Notes under the pieces: generated by a model
Database searches by the model: none
What the model was told of the DNA's origin: nothing
What the model saw: the letters and a program-made list of their open reading frames with translations, nothing else
Program-made: the position numbers and the translations under genes
Part shown: positions 1 through 10,260 of the stretch, piece by piece
Layout of the letters: the number at the start of each line of letters is the position of its first letter
How positions within the stretch are numbered: the first letter of the stretch is position 1
Assembly (NCBI GenBank): GCA_001303955.1
Contig: LJUP01000001.1
Span: 84,328-142,533 of the forward strand
Reading direction: 5' to 3'
DNA from: Bacteroides sp. SM23_62
Lineage (GTDB): Bacteria > Bacteroidota > Bacteroidia > Bacteroidales > SM23-62
DNA length: 58,206 nt

Positions 1-1
1 T

Positions 2-871
2 GCTGCTTCTGTCTGGCTTACTTTTCAGTCCCTTATCGAAGTCAACCGCCCTTATTCACAGGCTGGCTGGAGAAGTTTTTCTTCAGCCGGTAAAATCGCC
101 TGGAAAACCGGTACCAGTTTTGGTTTTCGTGATGGGTGGGCCATCGGGACTTCGCCTGATTACACCATTGGGGTATGGGTTGGGAATGCCGACGGGGAAG
201 GCCGGCCCGGCCTGACCGGAATAGCTGTTGCTGCGCCTGTTCTGTTCGATGTTTTCAGCACACTTCCTTCAAGCAGCTGGTTCCTTGCTCCGTTAAACGA
301 GCTTTACCCGGTTGCAGTATGTCATAAGAGCGGACATCTTCCCGGACCCTTTTGTCCGTCTTTAGACACTATTTATGTACCTGCCAGGGGAAGGGCCTCT
401 GAGCCCTGTCCTTATCACAGAAAAATCCATCTTTCCCCTGACGGAAGATACAGGGTAAACAGTGATTGCCTGCCTATTTCTGGCATGAGGCATGAATCCT
501 GGTTTGTCCTGCCACCGGCGCAAGAGTGGTATTACCGCGCAAAAAATCCTGATTACCGCATTCTCCCGCGGATACATCCCAGCTGTAAACCCCAGGACGA
601 AATCGAATTCATGGAGATGATCTATCCACGGCATTCTGCCAGGATATATGTTCCACGTGAAATGGACGGTTCAAAGGGCGAAATCATTCTTGAGGCTGCT
701 CATCGTCATCCTTCATCGCTGATTTACTGGCATCTAAACAAAACATTTATGGGAACCACCAGACATATTCACCAGATGGGTATTGCGCCCATAAAGGGCA
801 GTTATAGGCTAACCCTTGTTGATGAAAACGGATACTCCCTGGTTCATCGGTTTGAAATTATTGACCTGTAA
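2..871 (+). CDS. pbpC: Penicillin-binding protein 1C, C-terminal part (5' truncated by window edge)
   Basis: Continuous frame from position 2 to the stop at 869-871, reading AASVWLTFQSLIEVNRPYSQAGWRSFSSAGKIAWKTGTSFGFRDGWAIGTSPDYTIGVWVGNADGEGRPGLTG, i.e. transpeptidase KTGTS motif plus a PBP1C-type C-terminal domain. The ORF track shows only the last 128 aa (485..871). Confidence 0.88.
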   Translation, partial: AASVWLTFQSLIEVNRPYSQAGWRSFSSAGKIAWKTGTSFGFRDGWAIGTSPDYTIGVWVGNADGEGRPGLTGIAVAAPVLFDVFSTLPSSSWFLAPLNELYPVAVCHKSGHLPGPFCPSLDTIYVPARGRASEPCPYHRKIHLSPDGRYRVNSDCLPISGMRHESWFVLPPAQEWYYRAKNPDYRILPRIHPSCKPQDEIEFMEMIYPRHSARIYVPREMDGSKGEIILEAAHRHPSSLIYWHLNKTFMGTTRHIHQMGIAPIKGSYRLTLVDENGYSLVHRFEIIDL

Positions 872-1019
872 AATAAATTTTCCATTCATCCGGTTGCATC
901 CCGAATTCCGAGTAATTTATGATGAATTCCGTGAAATGTAAAAAAACGTTAAAATGTCCGTGATCTAAACCTTTTGAACCTTTTATCCGTTAATATCTTG
1001 TATATTTGTTCCGCATTTA

Positions 1020-2747
1020 ATGAATCCCTGGAATATGAGTAGAAAGAAATTGAACAGGAAAGTTACTGTTATTGCTGTAATCGGATTGATCACAGTCAGC
1101 TCGTTGTTCTTTATTGCCTCCTCCAATGATGATTTCAAGCTTGTCAAAAGTCTGGAGATTTATTATTCCCTCTTCCGGGAATTGAACCTGTTTTATGTGG
1201 ATGAAACAAACCCCGAAAAGCTGGTTGAGAACAGCATCAATGGAATGCTTAAGGAACTTGATCCCTATACCACCTATATCCCTGAATCCGATCGTGAAAA
1301 TTTCAATTTTATGACCACTGGACAGTATGGTGGCATCGGTGCCCTTATCCGCAGAAGCGGAGAATATGCAATCATCGCTGAACCATACGAAGGATTTCCT
1401 GCCAGTAAAGTCGGTTTAAAAGCAGGAGACACCATTATATCCATCGATGGTAAACCAATGATTAACCTTGAAATCAGTAAAATCAGTGATCATTTAAAAG
1501 GAAAGCCCAATACATCACTGGAACTGGTCATACGCAGGTACAGCCATCCTGCGCCGATCAAAAAAACCCTTATCCGGGAGAAAATAACCATCAACAATGT
1601 GCCCTATTATGGTATGATAGATGATCATGTAGGATACATACGCCTTGCCAATTTCACTACCGGGGCCGGCCAGGAGACCAAATCGGCCCTACTGGAACTA
1701 AAGAAAAACCCCGGCCTGGAAGCTGTGGTGCTTGACATCAGGGATAATCCAGGTGGCCTTTTGATCGAAGCCGTTGATGTAGCCAATCTTTTCGTCCCGC
1801 AAGGACAGGAAATCGTAAGCACCAAGGGAAGGGTAAAACAATGGGACCAGGTATACCGCACACGTTTCATGCCGGTTGATACGACCATACGTATTGCTGT
1901 GCTCGTCAGCCGTGGCTCAGCATCAGCTTCAGAAATTGTTGCCGGTTCTCTGCAGGATCTTGACCGTGCTGTCATCATCGGGCAGCGCACTTATGGAAAA
2001 GGGCTGGTACAGACAACCCGTGAATTGAGCTATAATACGAGGTTAAAAGTTACCACTGCCAAATATTATATCCCTTCCGGGAGATGTATACAGGCCCTGG
2101 ATTATTCACATCGCAACGAGGACGGGAGTGTTGGAACCATTCCTGATTCACTAATTACTGAATATCAAACAAATAACGGCAGGAAAGTTTATGACGGCGG
2201 GGGTATTCAACCAGATTTTACCATTGAATCGCAGACACTAAGCCAGATAACCATAGCGCTGTTGTCACAATCCCTGATATTTGATTATGCAACTGTTTTT
2301 GCCACCCGCAACGATAGTATTGCAAGCGTCGATGAATTCGAAATCACTGATAAGATCTATGATAATTTCCGTGTATTTGTATCCTCCCGCGACTTTATTT
2401 ACAATACCAGAAGCGAAGAATCACTGAAAAAACTCATAGAAACAGCCACGCGAGAAAAATATTATGATATGGCCAGTGAAGAATTTGCAGCTCTTGAGCA
2501 AAAGCTTGCTCACGATAATGAAAAAGATCTCAATAATTTCAGAGAAGAAATCAAACAATTATTAAAAGAAGAAATTGTTGTCAGATATTACTATCAGAGG
2601 GGTCGTATGCAGGCGATACTTGAAAAGGATACAGGTGTAGATAAGGCCGTGGAGGTATTTGGTCAACCCAATCTTTATCTCACAACCCTGGGTGAAGAAT
2701 CCGCCGGTGTAGAAGCCAGGAGTCCCGCTCTCCATCATCGGGAATGA
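1020..2747 (+). CDS. S41 family carboxy-terminal processing protease with PDZ domain
   Basis: 575 aa; N-terminal signal anchor, PDZ (GGIGALIRR...GLKAGDTIISIDGKP), catalytic region VLVSRGSASASEIVAGSLQD...GQRTYGKGLVQ. Confidence 0.93.
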   Translation: MNPWNMSRKKLNRKVTVIAVIGLITVSSLFFIASSNDDFKLVKSLEIYYSLFRELNLFYVDETNPEKLVENSINGMLKELDPYTTYIPESDRENFNFMTTGQYGGIGALIRRSGEYAIIAEPYEGFPASKVGLKAGDTIISIDGKPMINLEISKISDHLKGKPNTSLELVIRRYSHPAPIKKTLIREKITINNVPYYGMIDDHVGYIRLANFTTGAGQETKSALLELKKNPGLEAVVLDIRDNPGGLLIEAVDVANLFVPQGQEIVSTKGRVKQWDQVYRTRFMPVDTTIRIAVLVSRGSASASEIVAGSLQDLDRAVIIGQRTYGKGLVQTTRELSYNTRLKVTTAKYYIPSGRCIQALDYSHRNEDGSVGTIPDSLITEYQTNNGRKVYDGGGIQPDFTIESQTLSQITIALLSQSLIFDYATVFATRNDSIASVDEFEITDKIYDNFRVFVSSRDFIYNTRSEESLKKLIETATREKYYDMASEEFAALEQKLAHDNEKDLNNFREEIKQLLKEEIVVRYYYQRGRMQAILEKDTGVDKAVEVFGQPNLYLTTLGEESAGVEARSPALHHRE

Positions 2748-2752
2748 ATACT

Positions 2753-2986
2753 TCATCCACCTGGAATAGGTGGGATCAGGGCGACCTGGTCCCCTTCTTT
2801 TATTCCCACATTTTCATGTACGATCACTCCATTCAGAGAAATTACATAACTCAGTTCCCTGAATCCATCATACTTTGCAGCCAGCATTTCCCTGATTTCA
2901 TATAAAGATTTTATACCTGAAAAAGGTTCTTTTGTTTTACCGGCCTTATCGGCAAGAATTCCCGAATACATTATGGTTACTTCCAT
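2753..2986 (-). CDS. MoaD/ThiS family sulfur-carrier-like protein
   Basis: 77 aa beta-grasp-like sequence ending in the diagnostic GG (ALIPPIPGG). Confidence 0.8.
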   Translation of the reverse strand: MEVTIMYSGILADKAGKTKEPFSGIKSLYEIREMLAAKYDGFRELSYVISLNGVIVHENVGIKEGDQVALIPPIPGG

Positions 2987-3008
2987 ATATTAAATGATAA
3001 TATTATTG

Positions 3009-5783
3009 CTAGTGAGCCTCCAGCCAGTTATCTCCTGTACCATAATCAACAAGCAACGGAACGGATAAGGTATAGGCATTTTCCATCTCCCTGATAACCA
3101 TTCGTTTCACTTCCTCTGACTCTTTTTTATATACATCAAATACCAATTCGTCATGGACCTGTAAAATCATCTTTGTCCTGTAATTATTCCTCTGCAGGTT
3201 CTCCTGTATCCTGATCATGGCAATTTTAATGATGTCAGCTGCAGAACCCTGAATGGGGGCATTGATGGCATTCCGTTCAGCAAACCCCCTTACAACGGCA
3301 TTCCTTGATAAAATATCGTGCAGGTACCTTCTTCTTCCCAGCATGGTTTCCACATAACCTTTTTCCCTGGCTTTTTGTATCATTTCATCCATGTATTTCC
3401 TGATCCTTGTGTAGGTATTGAAGTAACTGTCTATTAATTGTTTTGCATCCGTTCTCGGTATGTTCATCCGCTGTGCCAGCCCAAATGCCGAGATTCCGTA
3501 AATAATGCCAAAGTTTGCCGTTTTGGCCTTCCCCCGTTGTTCTTTTGTTACTTGTTCTGGAGGGACTTCAAAAATTTTCGATGCAGTGGCAGTATGTATG
3601 TCCTCCCCTTTTTGAAATGCTTCAATCATCAGGGGGTCCTGGCTCATATGTGCCATAATTCGGAGTTCAATCTGACTGTAATCGGCAGAGAGAAACACAT
3701 TCTCAGCACTTCTGGGAATAAAAGATTTCCTGATCTCCCTCCCTTTTTCTTCCCGTATCGGAATATTTTGAAGATTTGGATTATTTGAGCTGAGCCTTCC
3801 AGTTGCAGCAACGGCTTGATTATATGAGGTATGTATTAATCCGGTCCGAGGATTGATCATCTTTGGCAGAGCTTCAACATAAGTGGAAAGTAATTTCTTC
3901 AAGGTTCTGAATTCAAGCACTTTCCCAACAACAGGATGTTTATCTGTCAGCCGTATCAGTACTTCTTCACCGGTAGAATACTGTTTTGTTTTGGTTTTTC
4001 TGGCATCAGAGCTGATCTTTAGTTTATCAAAAAGTACCTCTCCCAGTTGCTTGGGTGAAGAAATATTGAATTCCTCTCCCGATAATTCGTATATGGAATC
4101 TCTTAGCTCCAGAAGCGCAGTTTCCAGTTCTCCTCCATATTGCCGTAAAGCATACTTATCAAGCTTTACTCCGTTTTCTTCCATGGCACAGAGAACGCTG
4201 ATCAAAGGAAATTCTATTTCTTCTGCTAAACTGCCAAAGCCGTTTTGGTTCAGCTCATCTTTGAGAATATGGTATAATTGCCATGTTACATCTGTGTCTT
4301 CACAGGCATAATCTACCAGCCTTTCAACCGGGACATCCCGCATGTTTCCCTGCTTGCTGCCTTTTTTACCAATCAGTTCTTCGGTATGGATTGTCCTGTA
4401 ATCCAGGTAAACTTCAGCGAGATAGTCAAGGTTGTGCTTTTGCTCAGGCCGCAGCAGGTAATGTGCGATCATTGTATCAAATACGGGTCCATTAAGCTTA
4501 ATGCCATAATTACGCATTACCTGCATATCGTATTTAAGGTTCTGACCAATTATCAAAGATTTCTTATTTTCAAGAACATCGCGGAATTTTTCAACAAGAA
4601 CAACGGCTTCTTTTCTTATTTCCGGGACAGGTACATACCATCCCTGATGCTTATACCATGAAAATGCCATTCCTACCAATTCGGCATCTATTGCATTTAT
4701 ACTCGTTGTTTCGGTATCAAAACAAAAGGCTGGTTGTCCATTTAACCGATCAATTAAATCTTCGATAAGGGCCGGATTATCAGCACATACATAGGCATGT
4801 TCAATATCTTTCAGTGTCTTTAAAGACTTTGAAAAGGTGTCTTTTTCTGATCCCTGCTCCTGGAACAGGGAACCCTGTTCAATGTTTAATGGTTCTTCCT
4901 TGTCATTTATGGCGGATAAGACCCTGGCAGCCAGGGTCTTAAACTCTAATTCCCGAAACAGGTTGACGAGTTCATCTTTTTCAGCTCCTTCAAATAATAG
5001 TTGGTTTTCATCAAATTCAACTGGAACGTCAAGCCTGATGGTGACAAGATCTTTTGACAATGCTATCTGCTCTTTATTCTGCAGTATGCTCTCCTGTACC
5101 TTTCCTTTCAAATCATCAGTATGTTGGAAAAGGTTTTCAATGGTCTGGTATGAAGAGATCAATTTTTTTGCAGTCTTTTCCCCGATCCCTGGAGCACCCG
5201 GGATATTGTCAGAACTGTCTCCCCATAACGCCAGGACATCAATAACCTGCCTTGGGTCCTTAACCTCAAAAGTCTCTTTTACTTCTTGAGTTCCAATAAT
5301 TTCAGATTCATTCCCGGATCTTCTTGGCCTGTACATGAATACCTTGTCCTTGACCAGTTGAGCATAATCTTTATCCGGGGTCATCATGTAAACATCAAAT
5401 CCTTTATCCCTGGCTTTCCAGGCCAATGTCCCTATGACATCATCTGCCTCATATCCCTGAACTTCAATCACAGGGATATTAAATGCTTCGATGATTTTTT
5501 TTATCCATGGAACAGATTTCTTTATTTCTTCCGGGGTAGCTTCCCTGTTGGCTTTATATTCGGGAAATTTTGCGTGCCTGAATGTTGGTCCCGGGGGATC
5601 AAAAACCACCGCAATATGAGTAGGTGATTCAGTTCTTAATATCTCTTCCAGGGAGGCAGTGAATCCGTAAATGGCAGATGTATTCAATCCCTTTGAATTG
5701 ATCATCTGTGACCGAATAAAGGCATAATATGCCCTGAATATAAGGGCATAGGCGTCTAAAAGAAAGAGCTTCTTCTGTTCCAT
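3009..5783 (-). CDS. polA: DNA polymerase I
   Basis: 924 aa; 5'-3' exonuclease N-terminus, 3'-5' exonuclease FCFDTETTSIN, polymerase motifs DYSQIELRIMAH and QVHDELVFDV. Confidence 0.97.
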   Translation of the reverse strand: MEQKKLFLLDAYALIFRAYYAFIRSQMINSKGLNTSAIYGFTASLEEILRTESPTHIAVVFDPPGPTFRHAKFPEYKANREATPEEIKKSVPWIKKIIEAFNIPVIEVQGYEADDVIGTLAWKARDKGFDVYMMTPDKDYAQLVKDKVFMYRPRRSGNESEIIGTQEVKETFEVKDPRQVIDVLALWGDSSDNIPGAPGIGEKTAKKLISSYQTIENLFQHTDDLKGKVQESILQNKEQIALSKDLVTIRLDVPVEFDENQLLFEGAEKDELVNLFRELEFKTLAARVLSAINDKEEPLNIEQGSLFQEQGSEKDTFSKSLKTLKDIEHAYVCADNPALIEDLIDRLNGQPAFCFDTETTSINAIDAELVGMAFSWYKHQGWYVPVPEIRKEAVVLVEKFRDVLENKKSLIIGQNLKYDMQVMRNYGIKLNGPVFDTMIAHYLLRPEQKHNLDYLAEVYLDYRTIHTEELIGKKGSKQGNMRDVPVERLVDYACEDTDVTWQLYHILKDELNQNGFGSLAEEIEFPLISVLCAMEENGVKLDKYALRQYGGELETALLELRDSIYELSGEEFNISSPKQLGEVLFDKLKISSDARKTKTKQYSTGEEVLIRLTDKHPVVGKVLEFRTLKKLLSTYVEALPKMINPRTGLIHTSYNQAVAATGRLSSNNPNLQNIPIREEKGREIRKSFIPRSAENVFLSADYSQIELRIMAHMSQDPLMIEAFQKGEDIHTATASKIFEVPPEQVTKEQRGKAKTANFGIIYGISAFGLAQRMNIPRTDAKQLIDSYFNTYTRIRKYMDEMIQKAREKGYVETMLGRRRYLHDILSRNAVVRGFAERNAINAPIQGSAADIIKIAMIRIQENLQRNNYRTKMILQVHDELVFDVYKKESEEVKRMVIREMENAYTLSVPLLVDYGTGDNWLEAH

Positions 5784-5826
5784 GTTGAAAGATAAGAAAT
5801 TCCTGCGTTACAAACACAGATGGGAT

Positions 5827-6276
5827 TTATTGGTTATCAGCCGCAAACCATTCTGCATATGATGTGGCTGTCTCCACCAGACGAAGACTGAAAAGAGAGA
5901 CATGGGCTGGCAGCTGTGTCCGGATCCTATCTGCCATGTCAATTACCAGGTTTTCACAGGTTGGCTGATAATCAACGACGTAAAACTTTTCAAACATTTG
6001 TTCTACCCGTTCTATATCAGGCTGGCTGGCCCTTGAACTGATGACCACAGAATGATCAAATAAATCCACAACATGTTGATTAACAAGTTTTTTCAGGTCA
6101 GAAAAATCAATTACCATGCCAAGTTTTGTGTTGTTTATATCCCTGCTCGGCTGACCAGAAACAGTTACATATAATTGATAGGAATGACCGTGAATATTCC
6201 TGCATGGACCATCATAATTCCACAGAGCATGGGCCATTTCAAAAGTAAAACTCTTTGTAACCCTAATATTTGCCAT
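5827..6276 (-). CDS. queD: 6-carboxytetrahydropterin synthase / 6-pyruvoyl-tetrahydropterin synthase-like
   Basis: 149 aa; FEMAHALWNYDGPCRNIHGHSYQLYVTV with the C-x3-HGH motif. Confidence 0.88.
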   Translation of the reverse strand: MANIRVTKSFTFEMAHALWNYDGPCRNIHGHSYQLYVTVSGQPSRDINNTKLGMVIDFSDLKKLVNQHVVDLFDHSVVISSRASQPDIERVEQMFEKFYVVDYQPTCENLVIDMADRIRTQLPAHVSLFSLRLVETATSYAEWFAADNQ

Positions 6277-6280
6277 CTAT

Positions 6281-6598
6281 CTAGATACAAGCACACTGGC
6301 TTATACAATCTACAATGCTGCTGAGATTTTGGTGTTTTAGGAAATAATAAGTGTTCTTCCCTTCTCTCTTCGAAGACAGAACACCCTTATCCTTCAGAAT
6401 TCCAAGATGGTGGGAAGTGGTTGATTGTTCGATTTTTAATAATTCATGTATTTCTGTAACCGTCAATTTTTTACCATTGTCAAGATAATTCAGTATGGCG
6501 ATTCGCATGGGATGCGCAATGGCCTTAAGCATATTTGCGGCTTTTTCCAGTTCTTCGGGACTCAACTTATCGAATTTCATATCAACCGTATTTAGCAT
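6281..6598 (-). CDS. ArsR/SmtB family winged-helix regulator with Cys-rich C-terminus
   Basis: 105 aa; LKAIAHPMRIAILNYL...EQSTTSHHLGILKDKGVLSSKREGKNTYYFL, ending VDCISQCACI. Confidence 0.88.
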   Translation of the reverse strand: MLNTVDMKFDKLSPEELEKAANMLKAIAHPMRIAILNYLDNGKKLTVTEIHELLKIEQSTTSHHLGILKDKGVLSSKREGKNTYYFLKHQNLSSIVDCISQCACI

Positions 6599-6768
6599 TA
6601 TTCATAGATGCAAATATATAAATATCTAATCTCAAATGTATTATTAAAATCAAATTTTCGAATCCATCTATATTTAAATCAGAGATTTAGAATCTTTCTA
6701 GCCAAATACTCAGCTGTTTAAACCATTTTATTCCTATTTTTACCTCTTTACCAATCAGCAGCTTGCGG

Positions 6769-7743
6769 ATGTCGCTACTAAATGAAATCCGAAAACCAAT
6801 TTACCCCGAAATGCAGCAATTTGAAAAGCATTTTCGTGAGTCAATGAAAAGTAACATCCCGCTTTTAAATATTATTACTAACTACCTGCTAAGGCGGAAG
6901 GGAAAACAGATGAGGCCTATGTTTGTTTTCCTTACAGCCGGACTTTGCGGGGAAATAACTCCTTCTTCTTATAACGCAGCCAGCCTGATAGAATTACTTC
7001 ATACAGCCTCATTAATTCATGATGATGTAGTTGACGAATCTTATGAACGCAGGGGTTTTTTCTCCATTAATGCCTTGTGGAAATCAAAAGTTTCAGTACT
7101 GCTCGGGGATTATCTTCTGGCCAAGGGGCTATTATTATCCGTAAAAGAAAAAGAATATGAATTACTCCGGCTTGTTTCGGATGCAGTCAGGGAAATGAGC
7201 GAAGGAGAACTGATGCAAATTCAAAAATCAAGAAAATTGAATATTACCAAAGATGAATATTTCGATATCATAAAAAAAAAGACGGCGACCCTTATAGCTG
7301 CGTGCACTGCCTGCGGGGCCTGGTCTGCAAGTAGAGACAATACACTTACTGAAAAATTCAGATTTTTTGGTGAAAAGGTCGGTATGGCATTTCAAATCAA
7401 GGATGATTTATTTGATTATCAGAAGCAAGGATTTATTGGCAAGCCTACCGGGAATGATATCAAAGAAAAGAAATTTACGCTTCCTCTGATTCACGCACTC
7501 GAAGTCTGTCCGGAGAAGAAAAGAAAACATATCATCAGGACAATCCGCAAGCATAATAACAATGCCGGTAAAGTACAGGAGATAATTGGTTTCGCCCGGA
7601 CATATGAAGGGCTTGAATACAGTGAGGACAAGATGTTCAGCTATCGTGATGAAGCCTTGGCAATTTTAGAGGAAATGCCTGATAATCAACACAGAAAGTC
7701 TCTTCAGGATCTCGTAAATTATGTAGTCGAACGTAAAAAATAA
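6769..7743 (+). CDS. Polyprenyl synthetase (trans-isoprenyl diphosphate synthase) family
   Basis: ORF 6763..7743; first ATG at 6769. LIHDDVVDES (first Asp-rich motif) and IKDDLFDY (second). Confidence 0.93.
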   Translation: MSLLNEIRKPIYPEMQQFEKHFRESMKSNIPLLNIITNYLLRRKGKQMRPMFVFLTAGLCGEITPSSYNAASLIELLHTASLIHDDVVDESYERRGFFSINALWKSKVSVLLGDYLLAKGLLLSVKEKEYELLRLVSDAVREMSEGELMQIQKSRKLNITKDEYFDIIKKKTATLIAACTACGAWSASRDNTLTEKFRFFGEKVGMAFQIKDDLFDYQKQGFIGKPTGNDIKEKKFTLPLIHALEVCPEKKRKHIIRTIRKHNNNAGKVQEIIGFARTYEGLEYSEDKMFSYRDEALAILEEMPDNQHRKSLQDLVNYVVERKK

Positions 7744-7764
7744 GACGGAGCACCTTTTATAAAT

Positions 7765-9591
7765 TTACCCGTTATTTTTCTTGAAATAGTTGATTAATAT
7801 GGTGGCCTTTCCTAGGCCAATTATTTCTTTCAATGATTCAAACCCTGCATTCCTGATACCATCGACAGAATTAAAATGAAGCAGTAGCCGTTGCTTTGTC
7901 TGCTCTCCTATTCCCTTTATTGAATCCAGCTCAGAATTTATCATTGATCTGCTGCGAACTTCCCGGTGGAAAGCAATACCGAACCGGTGAGCTTCGTTCC
8001 TGAGCTGCTGTATGATTTTTAGCGTTTCAGAGTTTTTGTCTATATACAAAGGTACTTTATCCCCGGGATAATATAATTCCTCCAGCCTTTTTGCGACACC
8101 AATGATGGCCATTTTCCCGTGCAGGTTTAATTTTTCAAGACTTTTAACTGCAGCGTTCAATTGCCCTTTCCCACCATCTATTACAACCAACTGTGGAAGT
8201 GCCTGGTTCTCGTCCAGTAATCTCCTGTAGCGCCTGAATATGATTTCTTCCATTGACGCAAAATCATCAGGTCCACGTACGGTCTTCACATGGTAATGTC
8301 TGTATTCTTTTTTACTCGGTTTAGCATCACGAAATACAACACATGCAGCCACGGGATCTGTTCCCTGCAAGTTAGAGTTATCAAAGCATTCAATATGTTT
8401 TGGGGGTACCTTCAAGCGTAGGTCTTTTTTCATTGTTTCAAGGACCCGTGCTGTTTTGTTTTCTGTCTTCGATTGCGCTGCCTTTTTCTTACGTTCCAGT
8501 TGATAATGTTTTGCATTTCTTTCACTGAGCTCCAGAAGATGCTTTTTGTCACCCTTTACGGGCACTACAAACCGGATATTCCCGAGTGGCAGTTCTATCC
8601 GCAGTGGCACAATGATCTCCCGTGCATCACTTTTGATCTTTTGCCTGATGTCAATAATTGCCAGTGATAAAAGATCCACATTTGTTTCATCCAGTTTTTT
8701 TTTCAATTCGACGGTATGGGCCTGCACAATTGCTCCGCTTACGATCTTCAGATAGTTTACAAAGGCAAAATTTTCTTCTTCTACGATTGAGAAAACATCT
8801 AAATTATTTATCCTTTGATTTACGATAGTAGATTTGCTTCTATATTTATCCAGTATTTCAATTTTTGATTTTATTAATTGTGCATCTTCAAATCTGTATT
8901 CAGCCGAATAAATTTTCATTAGTTTTTTCAGCTGCATTGAAACCTGCCTTATGTTTCCCTTTAAAATCTGGTGTACCTGTTTTATATATTCATTATAATC
9001 CTCCTGTTTTATCATATTTATGCAAGGAGCCTTACAATTACCCATATGATACTCCAGACAAACTTTATACTTCCCACTTTCTATATGCTCCCTGTCCAGG
9101 TTTAATTTACATGTCCTCAAAGGATATAATTGCCTTATCAATTCAATAAGGGTTTTTACCATTACCACCGAAGTATACGGTCCGTAATATACAGATCCAT
9201 CCTGAATTAAATTACGTGTGTAAAAAACCCTCGGAAATCGTTCATTCTTAATACATATCCAAGGAAAAGTTTTATCATCTTTTAACATCACATTATATCT
9301 GGGCTGATGTTTCTTTACCAGATTATTTTCAAGCAGCAATGCATCAGATTCAGTCGAGACAACAATATGTTTAATGCTGGCAATTTTACTAACCAGTACT
9401 TTCATTTTATAATTATCCTTATTTGATCTAGTGAAATATGATGAGACCCTTTTTTTTAGGTCCCTGGCCTTCCCGATATATAAATAATTTCCATTTTTGT
9501 CAAAATACTGATATACACCGGGTTTGTTGGGAAGTACTTCAATTACCAATTTCAAATAATCATAACGCTCGTTTTTAAGCGGTTTACCCAT
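7765..9591 (-). CDS. uvrC: Excinuclease ABC subunit C
   Basis: 608 aa; GIY-YIG domain (NKPGVYQYFDKNGNYLYIGKARDLKKRVSSYF), UvrC RNase H-like region (IECFDNSNLQGTDPVAACVVF), C-terminal HhH (IKGIGEQTKQRLL). Confidence 0.97.
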   Translation of the reverse strand: MGKPLKNERYDYLKLVIEVLPNKPGVYQYFDKNGNYLYIGKARDLKKRVSSYFTRSNKDNYKMKVLVSKIASIKHIVVSTESDALLLENNLVKKHQPRYNVMLKDDKTFPWICIKNERFPRVFYTRNLIQDGSVYYGPYTSVVMVKTLIELIRQLYPLRTCKLNLDREHIESGKYKVCLEYHMGNCKAPCINMIKQEDYNEYIKQVHQILKGNIRQVSMQLKKLMKIYSAEYRFEDAQLIKSKIEILDKYRSKSTIVNQRINNLDVFSIVEEENFAFVNYLKIVSGAIVQAHTVELKKKLDETNVDLLSLAIIDIRQKIKSDAREIIVPLRIELPLGNIRFVVPVKGDKKHLLELSERNAKHYQLERKKKAAQSKTENKTARVLETMKKDLRLKVPPKHIECFDNSNLQGTDPVAACVVFRDAKPSKKEYRHYHVKTVRGPDDFASMEEIIFRRYRRLLDENQALPQLVVIDGGKGQLNAAVKSLEKLNLHGKMAIIGVAKRLEELYYPGDKVPLYIDKNSETLKIIQQLRNEAHRFGIAFHREVRSRSMINSELDSIKGIGEQTKQRLLLHFNSVDGIRNAGFESLKEIIGLGKATILINYFKKNNG

Positions 9592-9675
9592 GTCTTCTCT
9601 TATTACATGCGACCTTGTTCATCTTGTCTGAACGAGAATATCAGTCAGCCCTCAGGAATAAGAGCTTTCATTAAC

Positions 9676-10218
9676 TTACTTTCCTTCAAATTGAACGATG
9701 GATGAAATGATCCTATTCTTCAACATTTTTCTGCCTTTCAGATCAATGAGCTCAATAACAAACAAACACCCTGATACGATACCACCACTTTTTTCAATCA
9801 ATTTGCAGGACGCATTTGCAGTCCCACCCGTAGCCAACAAATCATCCAGCACAAGATAAGCTGATCCATCTAGGATTGCATCTACATGCACTTCAACCGT
9901 GTCTTTTCCATATTCCAGCTCATAATCTACAGAATTAACTTTTGCAGGCAGCTTTCCTGGTTTTCTGATTGGGACAAACCCCTTCCCCAGCATTTGTGCC
10001 AATGCTGACCCAAAAATAAATCCACGGGACTCAATCCCCGCCACAAAATCAAACGCCGGAAATCTCCGAGAATGCAACACAAGATATTCACAAGAAGCAC
10101 GAAATGCCGTGGCATCTTTCAACAATGTCGTAATATCGCGAAACATTATTCCCTTTTTAGGATAATCCGGAACAGTCCGTATTGAATCCCTGATCAGGGC
10201 AACCCTGTTATTTTCCAT
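9676..10218 (-). CDS. apt: Adenine phosphoribosyltransferase
   Basis: 180 aa; DYPKKGIMFRDITTLL, GIESRGFIFG, and PRPP motif VLDDLLATGGTA. Confidence 0.96.
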   Translation of the reverse strand: MENNRVALIRDSIRTVPDYPKKGIMFRDITTLLKDATAFRASCEYLVLHSRRFPAFDFVAGIESRGFIFGSALAQMLGKGFVPIRKPGKLPAKVNSVDYELEYGKDTVEVHVDAILDGSAYLVLDDLLATGGTANASCKLIEKSGGIVSGCLFVIELIDLKGRKMLKNRIISSIVQFEGK

Positions 10219-10260
10219 TTAGTCCAATTTGATAAACACAACTATTATTATCACTCACAA

